Positions 8,862 to 18,703 of a stretch of 64,000 nucleotides of DNA are shown here, piece after piece. A program made the translations under genes and the position numbers. The notes below the pieces were generated by a model that worked only from the letters and a program-made list of their open reading frames with translations, was not told where the DNA came from and made no database searches. The stretch's first letter is position 1, and each line of letters starts with the position of its first letter. The DNA is from Ramlibacter sp. WS9 (GTDB lineage Bacteria; Pseudomonadota; Gammaproteobacteria; Burkholderiales; Burkholderiaceae_C): contig NZ_RKMB01000013.1 in NCBI RefSeq assembly GCF_003797765.1, positions 1 through 64,000 of the forward strand, written 5' to 3'.

Positions 8862-10289
8862 CTAGAAGTTCAGCGTGCGCTTGTCGACGGCCAACGCCGC
8901 TTCCTTCGTCGCCTCGGACAGCGACGGGTGTGCATGGCAGATGCGGGCGATGTCTTCCGCCGAAGCGCGGAACTCCATCGCCACCACGGCTTCGGAAATC
9001 AGCTCACTGGCCATCGGGCCGACGATGTGCACGCCCAGGATTTCGTCCGTCGTGGCGTCCGCAAGAAACTTCACCATGCCGGTCGTGTCGCCCAACGCAC
9101 GTGCACGGCCGTTGGCCATGAACGGGAAGGTGCCGGCCTTGTACTTGACGCCCGCCGCCTTGAGCTGCTGCTCAGTCTGGCCGACCCACGCGATCTCGGG
9201 GCTGGTGTAGATCACCCAGGGGATGGTGTTGAAGTTGACGTGGCCGTGCTGGCCGGCAATCCGCTCGGCCACCGCCACGCCCTCTTCTTCCGCCTTGTGC
9301 GCGAGCATCGGGCCGCGCACGACATCACCCACCGCCCAGACGTTCGGCAGGTTGGTCTTGCAGTCACCATCCACCAGGATCGCGCCGCGCTCGTCGAGCT
9401 TCAAGCCCACGGCTTCGCCGTTCAGGCCGATGGTGTTGGGCACGCGGCCGATCGAGACGATCAGCTTGTCCACTTCCAAGGTCTGCGCTTCGCCCTTGGC
9501 ATTGGTCCACGCGACGGAAACGCCCTTCTTGCCGGACTTGATTTCGCCGACCTTCACGCCCAGCTCGATCTTCAGGCCCTGCTTGTCGAAAGCCTTCTTT
9601 GCTTCCTTGGCGATCTGCTCGTCCACCGCCCCCAGGAAGGTGGGCAGCGCTTCGAGCACGGTCACCTCGGCGCCCAGGCGGCGCCAGACCGAACCCATCT
9701 CCAGGCCGATCACACCCGAGCCGATCAGGCCCAGCGTCTTGGGCACGCCCTGGATGCGCAGCGCGCCGTCGTTGGACAGAACGTTCTCTTCGTCGAACGG
9801 AGTGCCGGGCAGCGCGCGGGCATTGGAGCCCGTCGCCAGGATGATGTGCTTGCCGGCGATGGTTTCTTCCGCCGCGCCCGCAACCTGGATCTCGTACCCG
9901 CCTTCAGTTGCCTTGGCGAACGAACCGCGGCCGTGGAAGAACGTGACCTTGTTCTTCTTGAACAGGAACTGGATACCGTCGTTGTTCTGCTTCACGACGG
10001 TGTCCTTTCGCTTGAGCATGGTCGCCACGTCCAGCGTCATGCCGGTCATGGAGATGCCGTGGTCCGCGAAGTGGTGGCCCGCATGGTCGAAGTGCTCGGA
10101 CGACTGCAGCAGCGCCTTGGAGGGGATGCAGCCTACGTTGGTGCAGGTGCCGCCAAGGGCCGGCTTGCCGTCCTTGTTCTTCCACTCGTCGACGCAAGCG
10201 GTGTTGAAGCCCAGTTGAGCCGCGCGGATGGCGGCGATGTAGCCACCGGGACCGCCGCCGATGACGATGACGTCGAATTGTTTGGACAT
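8862..10289 (-). CDS. lpd: Dihydrolipoyl dehydrogenase, E3 of 2-oxoglutarate dehydrogenase
   Basis: E3 flavoprotein of 475 aa that reoxidises dihydrolipoyl groups on the E2 subunit with NAD+. FAD-binding GGGPGGY is at residues 11-17, the redox disulfide is Cys49-Cys54 in [15 protein letters not shown], and the C-terminal active-site His is in [15 protein letters not shown]. Unlike the second E3 in this window it has no lipoyl domain. The ATG at 10289 follows a strong AAGGAG. It is 10 nt after the sucB stop, so it belongs to the ODH complex. Confidence 0.96.
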   Translation of the reverse strand: MSKQFDVIVIGGGPGGYIAAIRAAQLGFNTACVDEWKNKDGKPALGGTCTNVGCIPSKALLQSSEHFDHAGHHFADHGISMTGMTLDVATMLKRKDTVVKQNNDGIQFLFKKNKVTFFHGRGSFAKATEGGYEIQVAGAAEETIAGKHIILATGSNARALPGTPFDEENVLSNDGALRIQGVPKTLGLIGSGVIGLEMGSVWRRLGAEVTVLEALPTFLGAVDEQIAKEAKKAFDKQGLKIELGVKVGEIKSGKKGVSVAWTNAKGEAQTLEVDKLIVSIGRVPNTIGLNGEAVGLKLDERGAILVDGDCKTNLPNVWAVGDVVRGPMLAHKAEEEGVAVAERIAGQHGHVNFNTIPWVIYTSPEIAWVGQTEQQLKAAGVKYKAGTFPFMANGRARALGDTTGMVKFLADATTDEILGVHIVGPMASELISEAVVAMEFRASAEDIARICHAHPSLSEATKEAALAVDKRTLNF

Positions 10290-10299
10290 CTATGTCTCC

Positions 10300-11565
10300 T
10301 TAGATGTCAAACAGGAGGCGCGCCGGATCTTCCAGCGCTTCCTTCATCGCCACCAGCCCGAGCACGGCTTCGCGGCCGTCGATGATGCGGTGGTCATAAG
10401 ACATGGCCAGATAGTTGATCGGCCGGACCACCACTTGCCCGTTCTCGACGACTGCACGGTCCTTGGTGGCGTGAACGCCCAGGATCGCCGACTGCGGCGG
10501 GTTGATGATGGGGGTGGAGAGCATGGAACCGAACACGCCGCCGTTGGAGATGGAGAAGGTGCCGCCGGTCATTTCCTCGATGCCCAGCTTGCCGTCGCGC
10601 GCCTTGGCGCCGTATTCGGCGATCTTCTTCTCGATGTCGGCAAAGCTCATCTGGTCGGCGTTGCGCAGGATCGGCACCACCAGGCCACGCGGCGAGCCGA
10701 CGGCGATGCCGATGTCGAAGTAGCCGTGGTAGACGACGTCATTGCCGTCGACCGAGGCGTTGAGCACCGGGTACTTCTTGAGCGCGTGCACCGCAGCCTT
10801 CACGAAGAAGCTCATGAAGCCGATCTTGACGCCGTGCTCCTTCTCGAACTTCTCCTGGAAACGCTTGCGCATTTCCATCACCGGCGCCATGTTCACTTCG
10901 TTGAACGTGGTCAGGATGGCATTGGAAGACTGCGACTGCAGCAGGCGCTCGGCCACGCGGGCGCGCAGGCGGCTCATCGGCACGCGCTGCTCGGGGCGCT
11001 GACCCAGGTCGGGCGCGGCGCTCGGAGAAGCGACTTGCGGCAGCGCCGTCTTCGGCACGCCCGTGGGCGCGGCGACCGGAGCGACGGCGGGCTTGGCGCC
11101 GCCGGCAACCGCGCCGAGTACGTCGCCCTTGGTCACGCGGCCATCCTTGCCAGTGCCCGGCACCGAACCGGCAGCCAGGTTGTTGTCGGCCATGAGCTTG
11201 GCGGCAGCAGGCATCGCGATGCCAGCCTTGGATCCCGCGGCTGCGGCGGGTGCGGATGCAGATGCGGCAGGCGCGGCGGCGACGGGTGCTGCAGCGGCGG
11301 CGGGAGCAGCAACAGCGCCCTTGCCTTCCGTATCGATTCTCGCAATGACCTGTTCGGCAGCAACCGTAGCGCCGTCGGCCTGCACGATCTCGGCCAGCAC
11401 GCCGGCGGCGGGCGCAGGCACTTCCAGCACGACCTTGTCGGTCTCGATCTCGATCAGGATTTCATCGATGGCGATCATGTCGCCGGGCTTCTTCTTCCAC
11501 TGCAGCAGGGTTGCTTCGGCAACCGACTCGGACAGCTGCGGGACTTTGACTTCAACGATAGACAT
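10300..11565 (-). CDS. sucB: 2-oxoglutarate dehydrogenase E2, dihydrolipoyllysine succinyltransferase
   Basis: E2 core of the 2-oxoglutarate dehydrogenase complex (TCA cycle), 421 aa. One lipoyl domain with the lipoylated Lys44 in [11 protein letters not shown], an Ala/Pro-rich linker (about residues 80-120), a peripheral-subunit-binding domain ([20 protein letters not shown] onward), a second linker, and the catalytic domain ending with the active-site His in [14 protein letters not shown]. It lies between sucA and lpd. Upstream are two strong hairpins that separate it from sucA. Confidence 0.96.
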   Translation of the reverse strand: MSIVEVKVPQLSESVAEATLLQWKKKPGDMIAIDEILIEIETDKVVLEVPAPAAGVLAEIVQADGATVAAEQVIARIDTEGKGAVAAPAAAAAPVAAAPAASASAPAAAAGSKAGIAMPAAAKLMADNNLAAGSVPGTGKDGRVTKGDVLGAVAGGAKPAVAPVAAPTGVPKTALPQVASPSAAPDLGQRPEQRVPMSRLRARVAERLLQSQSSNAILTTFNEVNMAPVMEMRKRFQEKFEKEHGVKIGFMSFFVKAAVHALKKYPVLNASVDGNDVVYHGYFDIGIAVGSPRGLVVPILRNADQMSFADIEKKIAEYGAKARDGKLGIEEMTGGTFSISNGGVFGSMLSTPIINPPQSAILGVHATKDRAVVENGQVVVRPINYLAMSYDHRIIDGREAVLGLVAMKEALEDPARLLFDI

Positions 11566-11596
11566 TTTCTTTTCCTGGATTCTTGTTCGTAAGCAT

Positions 11597-11637
11597 CCGC
11601 GCGGTGACCGGCCCTTCGGTCCGCTTCGACCGCGCGG
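11597..11637 (-). other. Intercistronic hairpin 1 between sucA and sucB
   Basis: The 9-nt arms CCGCGCGGT (11597-11605) and ACCGCGCGG (11629-11637) pair perfectly. Directly inside them GACCG (11606-11610) pairs with CGGTC (11617-11621), leaving a 7-nt bulge on one side. There is no T-run, so it is more likely an mRNA processing, stability or attenuation element than a simple terminator. Confidence 0.7.
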
Positions 11638-11638
11638 A

Positions 11639-11670
11639 GTTATTTCGGCGCCTTCGGCGTCCGAAATAAC
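11639..11670 (-). other. Intercistronic hairpin 2 directly after the sucA stop
   Basis: GTTATTTCGG (11639-11648) pairs with CCGAAATAAC (11661-11670), and inside it CGCC (11649-11652) pairs with GGCG (11656-11659) around a TTC loop with one bulged T. The structure begins 2 nt after the sucA stop codon and sits next to hairpin 1. It would block 3' exonucleases on the sucA transcript. Confidence 0.7.
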
Positions 11671-11671
11671 A

Positions 11672-14539
11672 TTACTTGGTGAGGACGAAGCCCTTCAGCT
11701 TGCCGAAAGCGCCGTCCACCAACGCTTTTTGCTGTTCCTGGTGCAGGTGCGAATAACCCACGGCCGGCGAGGCCGAAGCCGCGCGTCCCGAGTACCCGAG
11801 CTTCTGCCCTTCGAGCATGTTCTCGTGGATGTAGTGCTGCACGAAGAACCAGGCGCCCTGGTTCTGCGGCTCGTCCTGCGCCCACACGATGTCGGTGACG
11901 TTGGGGTACTTTTTCAACTCGGCCGCGAATGTCTTGTGCGGGAACGGGTAGAGCTGCTCGACACGCAGGATGGCGACGCTGTCGTCCTCGCGCTCGTCAC
12001 GCTTCTTGGCCAGGTCGTAGTAGACCTTGCCCGAGCAGACGACGATGCGCTTGACCTTGTCGGCTTTCAGCTCGCGGCTCTCGGGGATGATGGTCTGGAA
12101 GGTGCCCTTGGTGAACTCGGTCAACGGCGAGGTCGCGTCCTTGTTCCGCAGCAGCGACTTCGGCGTCATGATGATCAGCGGCTTGCGCAGGTTGCGCACC
12201 ATCTGGCGGCGCAACACGTGGAAGATCTGGCTGGCCGTGGTCGGCTGGACCACTTGCATGTTCGTGTCGGCCGACAGCTGCATGAAGCGCTCGAGGCGCG
12301 CCGAGCTGTGCTCGGGGCCTTGGCCTTCGTAGCCGTGCGGCAGCATCAGCGTGATGCCGTTGACGCGGCCCCACTTCACTTCGCCCGAGGCGATGAACTG
12401 GTCGATCACCACTTGCGCGCCGTTGGCGAAGTCGCCGAACTGCGCTTCCCAGATCACCAGCGTGTTCGGGTCGTTGGACGCGTAGCCGTATTCGAAGCCC
12501 AGCACCGCCTCTTCGGACAGGATGGAGTCGATGACGACGTAGGGGGCCTGGTTCTCGGCGACGTTGCACAGCGGCGTATAGGTGCCGATGTCCCATTTCT
12601 CGCGGTTCTGGTCGTGCAGCACCGAGTGGCGGTGGGTGAACGTGCCGCGGCCGCAGTCCTCACCGGAGAGGCGCACCGGATAGCCGCTGGCCACCAGCGA
12701 CGCGAACGCCATGTGCTCGCCCATGCCCCAGTCGACGTTGACGTCGCCCCGGCCCATGGCCGCGCGGTCGTCGAGGACCTTCTTGACCAGCGGATGCGGC
12801 GTGAAGTCCGCCGGCACCGTGGTGATCTTCTCGGCCAGGCGCTTCCACTCGGCCATGGGGATGGCGGTGTCGGCGGCGTCCGTCCACTTCTTGTTCAGGT
12901 ATGGGCTCCAGTCGACCGCGTACTTGCTCTTGAAGTTGGTCAGCACCGGGTCCACCGTGTGCTTGCCGGCGTCCATGGCGGCACGGTAGGCCTTGACCAT
13001 GTCGTCGCCCAGCGACTCACCCATGCCCTGCGCGGCCAGCTTGTCGGCGTACAGCTTGCGGGTGCCGGGGTGCGCCGCGATCTTCTTGTACATCAGCGGC
13101 TGCGTGAGCGACGGGGTGTCCTGCTCGTTGTGGCCGAGCTTACGGAAGCAGACGATGTCGACCACCACGTCCTTTGCGAACTCCATGCGGTATTCGAGGG
13201 CGAGCTGAGTGGCCAGCACCACGGCTTCGGGGTCGTCACCGTTCACGTGCAGCACCGGCGCTTCGATCATCTTCACGATGTCCGTGCAGTACAGCGTCGA
13301 GCGGGCGTCGCGCGGATCGGAAGTGGTAAAGCCGATCTGGTTGTTGATGACCAGATGGACGGTGCCGCCGGTGAAGTAGCCGCGCGTCTCGGCGAGCGCC
13401 AGGGTTTCCATCACGACGCCCTGGCCGGCGATGGCCGCGTCGCCGTGCACCTGGATCGGCAGCACCTGCTTGCCTTGCGGGTCGGCGCGGCGATCCATGC
13501 GGGCGCGCACCGAGCCCTCGACAACGGGATTCACGATCTCGAGGTGCGAGGGGTTGAACGCCAGCGACAGGTGGACCGGGCCGCCGGGGGTGGTCACGTC
13601 CGAGCTGAAACCCTGGTGGTACTTCACGTCGCCGGCCGGCAGGTCTTCCTTCGCCGTGTGGTCGAACTCGGCGAACAGGTCGGCCGGCATCTTGCCCAGC
13701 GTATTGACCAGCACGTTCAAGCGGCCGCGGTGGGCCATGCCGATGACGATTTCCTGGACGCCTTTGGCGCCGGCGCCCTGGATCAGTTCGTCCATCGAGG
13801 CGATGAAGCTCTCGCCGCCTTCGAGCGAGAAGCGCTTCTGGCCGACGTACTTGGTGTGCAGGAAGCGTTCCAGGCCTTCAGCGGCCGTCACGCGGTCGAG
13901 GATGTGCTTCTTCTTTTCCGCGCCGAAGTTGGGCTTGCTGCGGATCGATTCCAGCTTTTGCTGCCACCAGCGCTTCTTGTTCTGGTCGCTGATGTACATG
14001 TACTCGGCGCCGATGGAGCCGCAGTAGGTTTCGCGCAGGGAGTTGATCAACTCGCGCAGCGACATCGTCTCCTTGCCGAAGAACGTGTTGCTGATGTTGA
14101 ACACGGCTTCCTGGTCGGAGTCGGAAAATCCGTAGAAGGAAGCTTCGAGTTCGGGGATGTTCTCGCGCTCGGTGCGCTTGAGCGGATCCAGGTCGGCCCA
14201 GCGGGAACCGACGTTGCGGTAGGCGGCAATGAGCTGCTGCACGGCCGTGCGCTTGCGGCCCATTTCGGCGTCCTGGCTGGCCACGACCACCTTGGTGCCG
14301 CCCTGCTTGGCGCGCTCGGCGAACGCGTTGATGACCGGCATGTGCGGGACATCCTTGGCGTTGCTGCCGTCCCCGGCCGGGACGTGCTGGAGCGCGTCGA
14401 AGTATTCGCGCCAGGTCTCGGGGACGCTGGTCGGATTGGCGAGGTAGTTTTCGTACATCTCCTCGACATAGGGCGCGTTGCCGCCGAAGAGATAGGAATT
14501 GCCCTGGTAGGCCGTGTAGACGGTGCCGGGATCACTCAT
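11672..14539 (-). CDS. sucA: 2-oxoglutarate dehydrogenase E1 component
   Basis: Thiamine-diphosphate-dependent E1 (OdhA/SucA), 955 aa, which decarboxylates 2-oxoglutarate and succinylates the E2 lipoyl group. The N terminus carries the E2-contact region ([18 protein letters not shown]), and family motifs include [37 protein letters not shown] sequence and [13 protein letters not shown] chose the ATG at 14539 ([14 protein letters not shown]); 53 further in-frame codons upstream look non-coding and run into the hairpin region. It leads the sucA-sucB-lpd-zapE operon. A 17-nt imperfect palindrome (14556-14572) lies just upstream of the start. Confidence 0.96.
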   Translation of the reverse strand: MSDPGTVYTAYQGNSYLFGGNAPYVEEMYENYLANPTSVPETWREYFDALQHVPAGDGSNAKDVPHMPVINAFAERAKQGGTKVVVASQDAEMGRKRTAVQQLIAAYRNVGSRWADLDPLKRTERENIPELEASFYGFSDSDQEAVFNISNTFFGKETMSLRELINSLRETYCGSIGAEYMYISDQNKKRWWQQKLESIRSKPNFGAEKKKHILDRVTAAEGLERFLHTKYVGQKRFSLEGGESFIASMDELIQGAGAKGVQEIVIGMAHRGRLNVLVNTLGKMPADLFAEFDHTAKEDLPAGDVKYHQGFSSDVTTPGGPVHLSLAFNPSHLEIVNPVVEGSVRARMDRRADPQGKQVLPIQVHGDAAIAGQGVVMETLALAETRGYFTGGTVHLVINNQIGFTTSDPRDARSTLYCTDIVKMIEAPVLHVNGDDPEAVVLATQLALEYRMEFAKDVVVDIVCFRKLGHNEQDTPSLTQPLMYKKIAAHPGTRKLYADKLAAQGMGESLGDDMVKAYRAAMDAGKHTVDPVLTNFKSKYAVDWSPYLNKKWTDAADTAIPMAEWKRLAEKITTVPADFTPHPLVKKVLDDRAAMGRGDVNVDWGMGEHMAFASLVASGYPVRLSGEDCGRGTFTHRHSVLHDQNREKWDIGTYTPLCNVAENQAPYVVIDSILSEEAVLGFEYGYASNDPNTLVIWEAQFGDFANGAQVVIDQFIASGEVKWGRVNGITLMLPHGYEGQGPEHSSARLERFMQLSADTNMQVVQPTTASQIFHVLRRQMVRNLRKPLIIMTPKSLLRNKDATSPLTEFTKGTFQTIIPESRELKADKVKRIVVCSGKVYYDLAKKRDEREDDSVAILRVEQLYPFPHKTFAAELKKYPNVTDIVWAQDEPQNQGAWFFVQHYIHENMLEGQKLGYSGRAASASPAVGYSHLHQEQQKALVDGAFGKLKGFVLTK

Positions 14540-14651
14540 GCTTGCGCTACTTTCCGTCTCCCTGCAGGAGACATTTAGCTGGTTTAGGAAACCTTCCGCG
14601 ACACGGCTGAACCGGATGGCGGATGCGACTGTGGCTATGGAAGGGGCCTTT

Positions 14652-14699
14652 GTTGCGAGGGCGATTGTGCCACGTTCCGTGGCACAGTGCCCTCGCAAC
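14652..14699 (-). other. Long hairpin between prpE and sucA
   Basis: The outer arms GTTGCGAGGGC (14652-14662) and GCCCTCGCAAC (14689-14699) pair perfectly. The inner arms TGTGCCACG (14666-14674) and CGTGGCACA (14678-14686) also pair, with a TTC loop and a small 3/2-nt internal loop. That is 20 paired bases about 110 nt upstream of sucA and about 70 nt after the prpE stop. No T-run follows on either strand. It could end prpE transcription or act in the sucA leader. Confidence 0.7.
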
Positions 14700-14723
14700 C
14701 GGCCCCGAGGGGCGTCTCAGGAA

Positions 14724-14764
14724 CCCCCTCACCCCCGCCCTCTCCCCCGATGGGGAGAGGGAGC
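14724..14764. repeat. REP-like palindromic element, copy A (intergenic)
   Basis: The stem CCCTCTCCCC (14738-14747) pairs with GGGGAGAGGG (14752-14761) across a 4-nt loop, and it is preceded by CCCCTCACCCCCG. The same core occurs inside lpdA (27568-27662) and aceF (29581-29620). This copy lies 3 nt past the prpE stop. Confidence 0.75.
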
Positions 14765-14767
14765 GAG

Positions 14768-16666
14768 TCATCCGTTGGCGATCAAATCCCGTATCTGCTG
14801 CAGGGCCGAGGGGTCTTCGATGGTGGTCAGGTCGCCCGCATCGCGCCCTTCAGCCACGGCCTGGATCGCGCGGCGCAACAGCTTGCCGCTGCGGGTCTTG
14901 GGGAGCAGGTTCACGAAATGGACGCGTGAAGGCCGCGCCACGGCGCCCAGGGTGTCGTCCACGACTTTCATGATCTCGCCTTCGAGCTTGAGGCGGGCCG
15001 CAGCCTCGCCCAACGCGGCGGCGTCCCGGGCGACGACGAAAGCCATTGCCACCTGCCCCTTGAGCGGGTCGGCCACGCCCACCACCGCCACCTCGGCCAC
15101 GTTGGGATGGCTGGAGATGCTTTCCTCGATCTCCCGCGTGCCCAGGCGGTGGCCGGCGACGTTGATCACATCATCGGTGCGCCCAAGAATGAAGAAATAG
15201 CCGTCTGCATCGCGGATTCCCCAATCAAAGGTGCTGTAGACCGTCTTTCCAGGGACTGTCTCCCAGTAGGTCTTCACGTAGCGCTCGTCGTCGCCCCACA
15301 CGGTCTGCATGAAGCCCGGCGGCGTCGGCCCTTCGATCACGACGACGCCTTTCTCGCCCGGCGCGGTGAGCTCCTCGCCCGTGCTTTCGTGCACCAGCTT
15401 GACGTCGAAGCCGTACATCGGAACGCCCGGGCTGCCCAGGCGGCTTGGCTTGGGCTCCACGCCATTGGCGATGGTCAGGATGGGCCAGCCGCTTTCGGTC
15501 TGCCAGTAGTTGTCGATGATGGGCACGCCCAGGCCTTCGCTGATCCAGCGAGCGGTCGGCTCGTCCAGCGGTTCTCCCGCGAGGAACAGGGCCTTCAGGC
15601 TCGACAAGTCGTATTTCTTCAGGAACGCCGGATCCTGTTTCTTGAGCACGCGCACCGCCGTGGGCGCGCTGAACATGCCGGTCACCTTGTATTTCTCGAC
15701 CAGGCTCCACCAGATGCCGGCGTCGGGCCGGATCGGCAGGCCTTCGTACATGATCGTCGCCATGCCGGCGATCAGCGGGCCGTAGACGATGTAGCTGTGG
15801 CCCACCACCCAGCCGATGTCGCTTGTGGAAAAGAAGGTTTCCCCCGGCGCGCCCAGAAAGATGTGCTTCATGCTGGCGGCCAGTGCCACGGCATAGCCGC
15901 CGACGTCTCGCTGCACGCCTTTGGGCCGGCCGGTGGTGCCGCTCGTGTAGATGGTGTAGCTGATGTCGGTGGCGTCCAGCCACTCGCAATCGACCTGGGT
16001 GCCGGACTGTTGCTGCGTGAGCAGCGCCCAGTCATGGTCGCGCCCCGCGACCCGTTCCATGGCCGCGAGGCCCCGGTCCACCAGCAAGACCGAATCGGGC
16101 TTGTGCTTCGAAAGGCGGATGCCTTCGTCCAGCAGGGGCTTGTACGCCACCACCTTGCCGCCACGCGAACCCGCATCGGCGCTGACGATCACCTTCGGCG
16201 TGGCGTCCTCGATGCGCGAGGCCAGTGACACTGACGCGAAGCCGCCGAACACGACGGAGTGGATGGCACCGATGCGCGCGCACGCCAGCATCGTGAAGGC
16301 GGCCTCCGCGATCATCGGCATGTAGATCAGCACGCGGTCGCCCTTTTGCACGCCCAGGCTCTTCAGCGCCGCGGCCGCCCGCTGCACCTCGCCGTGCAAT
16401 TCACGGAATGTGTAGATGCGCTCGGCGCCGGTTTCGGTGGAAACGCAGATGAGCGCCGGCTGGTCCGCCCTGTCCGTCAGGTGGCGGTCGACGGCGTTGT
16501 GGCACAGGTTCGTGGTGCCGCCGGCGAACCAGCGCGTGAAGGGCGGGCGGCTGTCGTCGCAGATGGTTCCCGGCTGGGTTTTCCAATCGATCAACGCGGC
16601 CTGCTCGGCCCAGAAGGCGTCGCGGTCTTCGATGGATCGACGGTGGAACTCTTCGTAGCGGCTCAT
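14768..16666 (-). CDS. prpE: Propionate-CoA ligase
   Basis: AMP-forming acyl-CoA synthetase of 632 aa. The N terminus (MSRYEEFHRRSIEDRDAFWA) and total length fit PrpE better than acetyl-CoA synthetase Acs. AMP-binding motif YTSGTTGRPKGV is mid-protein, and the catalytic C-terminal Lys, usually subject to acetylation, is in PKTRSGKLLRRAIQ. The ATG at 16666 is preceded by AGGAGA, so I reject the longer frame that adds 23 residues. No prpBCD genes are in the window, so it appears to be a solitary propionate activation enzyme. Some acetate activity is possible. Confidence 0.88.
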   Translation of the reverse strand: MSRYEEFHRRSIEDRDAFWAEQAALIDWKTQPGTICDDSRPPFTRWFAGGTTNLCHNAVDRHLTDRADQPALICVSTETGAERIYTFRELHGEVQRAAAALKSLGVQKGDRVLIYMPMIAEAAFTMLACARIGAIHSVVFGGFASVSLASRIEDATPKVIVSADAGSRGGKVVAYKPLLDEGIRLSKHKPDSVLLVDRGLAAMERVAGRDHDWALLTQQQSGTQVDCEWLDATDISYTIYTSGTTGRPKGVQRDVGGYAVALAASMKHIFLGAPGETFFSTSDIGWVVGHSYIVYGPLIAGMATIMYEGLPIRPDAGIWWSLVEKYKVTGMFSAPTAVRVLKKQDPAFLKKYDLSSLKALFLAGEPLDEPTARWISEGLGVPIIDNYWQTESGWPILTIANGVEPKPSRLGSPGVPMYGFDVKLVHESTGEELTAPGEKGVVVIEGPTPPGFMQTVWGDDERYVKTYWETVPGKTVYSTFDWGIRDADGYFFILGRTDDVINVAGHRLGTREIEESISSHPNVAEVAVVGVADPLKGQVAMAFVVARDAAALGEAAARLKLEGEIMKVVDDTLGAVARPSRVHFVNLLPKTRSGKLLRRAIQAVAEGRDAGDLTTIEDPSALQQIRDLIANG

Positions 16667-16748
16667 GTCTTGTCTCCTCTTTGTGCAGCCCGCCCATTCT
16701 GTCTGCCTGGCTTGCCGCACGCTGACGCCGCGCACGCAGCCGGAGCGC

Positions 16749-17366
16749 CTACTTGACCAGGCTCAACACATCCTTGAATAGCGGGTGCTCGGCCGTGCGC
16801 AGCCATTCGAAAGCCACCATCTCCGTGGTGACGAGCTCGGCGCCGGCGCCGGCCAACCGGTCGAAGGCGGCGTCGCGGTCGCGCTCGGTGCGCGAGCTGC
16901 AGGCGTCCGTGACCACCCAGACTTCGAACTCTTCCTCGAGCAGGTCCAACGCGGTCTGCAACAGGCAGACGTGCGCTTCGCACCCTGCGATCACCACGGT
17001 GTTGCGCTGCTCCTCGGGCTCCGGCGCGGGCTTCTGCAAGTGTTTGGGCAGGCTGCGGGCGTTGCCCCCTTGCCGCGCTTTCGCCGGCGGGCGCAGCAGC
17101 TCGGTCAGGCCGTCGGCGACGGCACTGAAGTGCATTTTCGTGAGCGTCTTGCGGCAGAGCTCGCGCAGCTCAGGCGGGCTGCTCCCCAAGCCCTGCGGGT
17201 TTTCCTCCGTGCCCCAGGCGGGCACGTCGAACATGCGGGCGAGGCGGCCCAGGCGCAGGGCATTGCGCAAGACCGCTTCGCCCTCGTGAATGGAGGGCAT
17301 CAAGGCGGACTGGTAGTCCACCAGCACGAGTTGTGATTCGTCGGCGTCGAGCAGCATGAAAGGCAT
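16749..17366 (-). CDS. Isochorismatase-family cysteine hydrolase
   Basis: A 205-aa hydrolase of the isochorismatase-like fold. The expected catalytic triad is visible: Asp in LVLVDYQSALM, Lys in LTKMHFSA and the nucleophilic Cys in GCEAHVCLLQTALDL. The substrate cannot be told from sequence. I use the ATG at 17366 because GGAGG stands 11 nt before it; an ATG six codons upstream (17384) is possible but has no ribosome-binding site. An insert of Lys/Gln/Pro/Glu-rich sequence (about residues 95-125) is longer than usual for the family. Confidence 0.82.
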   Translation of the reverse strand: MPFMLLDADESQLVLVDYQSALMPSIHEGEAVLRNALRLGRLARMFDVPAWGTEENPQGLGSSPPELRELCRKTLTKMHFSAVADGLTELLRPPAKARQGGNARSLPKHLQKPAPEPEEQRNTVVIAGCEAHVCLLQTALDLLEEEFEVWVVTDACSSRTERDRDAAFDRLAGAGAELVTTEMVAFEWLRTAEHPLFKDVLSLVK

Positions 17367-17404
17367 TCGTTGGAATGCCTCCATTATTGCGGGGTGCGAA
17401 GACC

Positions 17405-18598
17405 CTAAGACGCGGCGAGTGAAGCGGGCCCGGTTGCGTCCAGGCACACCACCGGGGCGCCGCGGGGCCTGGCGTGGTGCCGCGGCAGCGCCGTGATGCC
17501 CATCGGGCGGGAATGCCGCTCGCGATCGCGCTGCATGTGGTGGTGGCGGCGCGCTTCATGCTCCTGCGAACGCGCCAGTGCGCGGCGCAGTTCGCCATGC
17601 AGTTCCTGCACCGACGCGGTTTCGGCGTTGGCCGTCTGGATCATGAAGTCCGGCACCAGCACGATCTCGCTGTCGCCCGCGTCCAGCTCGATGCGCATCG
17701 GGTTACCCAGCACGCGCTGGATCGCGGCCAGGGTTTTCTCGCGATGCATGCCCGGCAGGATGACGGTGAATTCGGCCGGCCCGGTGCGGGCGGCCAGGCC
17801 ACGCCCTTCGCACAGCGCGTTCAGCTTCCTGACGATGCGCGCCAGCAGCTTGTGCGCGATGCGGCTGCCGTAGATGGTTCGCACTTCCAGCAAGTCCGAG
17901 CAATCGAAGACGGTGACCGAGACCGGGCGGCCATCGCGCTTGCAGGCAGCGAGCATCTCGTCACCGTGGGCGGTGAAGCCCTCCATGTTGTACAAGGCCG
18001 TGCTGCCGTCGATGCGGCCGCTCTCCAGGGTCTCGTCGGGACGGCGCATCACGGCGCCGAACTTCATGGCCAGCAGCAGCGGGAAGATGCACAGGAAGCC
18101 GCCCTGCGCCAGGATGTCGGCCACCGGGGCGGGGTTCTGCACTTGCAACGATCCGATGGCAAATTCAAGCACCGCGATCGCAACCAGGCCAGCACCCCAC
18201 GCGGGCTTCAGCATGAAAGCGTAGTAGAGGCAGGTGATCGTAAGCCAGAAGAAAAAGAGGCCTCCGGGGCCGCCGACCTCAGCCGATGTCTGGGTGTGGA
18301 GCACGTAGGCACCGGCGATCAGCGCGAGGCCGCGCCAGGCCATGTCGGATTGATGGCGGGCGGGCCGCGCCTCGGCCCATTTGCCGATCAGCCCCGCATA
18401 CAGCACAAAAAGCCAGATGCCCGGGACGCCGGGGAATGCAAAGACGGCCAGCCACGCGGTGTAGACGGCAATCGACCAGGCCACCCACCGCTCCAGGTGG
18501 CGCAGGCTGTGCGAAATCCAGTCGCTCGGGGCCGCGGCCACCGGTCCGGCGGACCGTTGGGACGGGAAATCGGTGTTCAAGGGGGCGGGTGCGGTCAT
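17405..18598 (-). CDS. Membrane protein with degenerate GGDEF domain
   Basis: A 397-aa protein with about five hydrophobic segments between residues 37 and 180, followed by a GGDEF-like domain. The domain start is recognisable (DGSTALYNMEGF, about 197-208, compare DxLTGLxNRRGF). However, the signature loop reads TGPAEF (272-277) instead of GGDEF, so diguanylate cyclase activity is unlikely. It may bind GTP or c-di-GMP, or act through protein contacts. The C terminus is rich in His and Arg (EARRHHHMQRDRERHS). The ATG at 18598 is preceded by AGGAGAG. Confidence 0.8.
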   Translation of the reverse strand: MTAPAPLNTDFPSQRSAGPVAAAPSDWISHSLRHLERWVAWSIAVYTAWLAVFAFPGVPGIWLFVLYAGLIGKWAEARPARHQSDMAWRGLALIAGAYVLHTQTSAEVGGPGGLFFFWLTITCLYYAFMLKPAWGAGLVAIAVLEFAIGSLQVQNPAPVADILAQGGFLCIFPLLLAMKFGAVMRRPDETLESGRIDGSTALYNMEGFTAHGDEMLAACKRDGRPVSVTVFDCSDLLEVRTIYGSRIAHKLLARIVRKLNALCEGRGLAARTGPAEFTVILPGMHREKTLAAIQRVLGNPMRIELDAGDSEIVLVPDFMIQTANAETASVQELHGELRRALARSQEHEARRHHHMQRDRERHSRPMGITALPRHHARPRGAPVVCLDATGPASLAAS

Positions 18599-18703
18599 CG
18601 TTCTCTCCTGCGCATGCCGTGCGGCTTACGCTTGGAGACAATGAAAACATGCGGACACGCACCGCACTTAGGCAAATGCGGCGCACCGGTTTAAGAATTT
18701 GCC

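Noticed and set aside
7773..10385. 870-aa open frame on the plus strand across zapE and lpd
   Set aside because: It is antisense to two genes with clear catalytic motifs; it is His/Arg/Asp-rich with no recognisable domain, as expected from codon bias in GC-rich DNA.
11063..14578. 1171-aa open frame opposite sucA and sucB
   Set aside because: A shadow of the E1/E2 genes; no domain and no ribosome-binding site. Long antisense frames of this kind recur opposite most genes here.
14724..14764. Palindrome after prpE as a rho-independent terminator
   Set aside because: It lacks a T-run and its core recurs in coding sequences of aceF and lpdA, so it is treated as a repeat.
14768..16666. Assignment as acetyl-CoA synthetase
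   Set aside because: The N terminus and length fit PrpE better; kept as propionate-CoA ligase with side activity possible.
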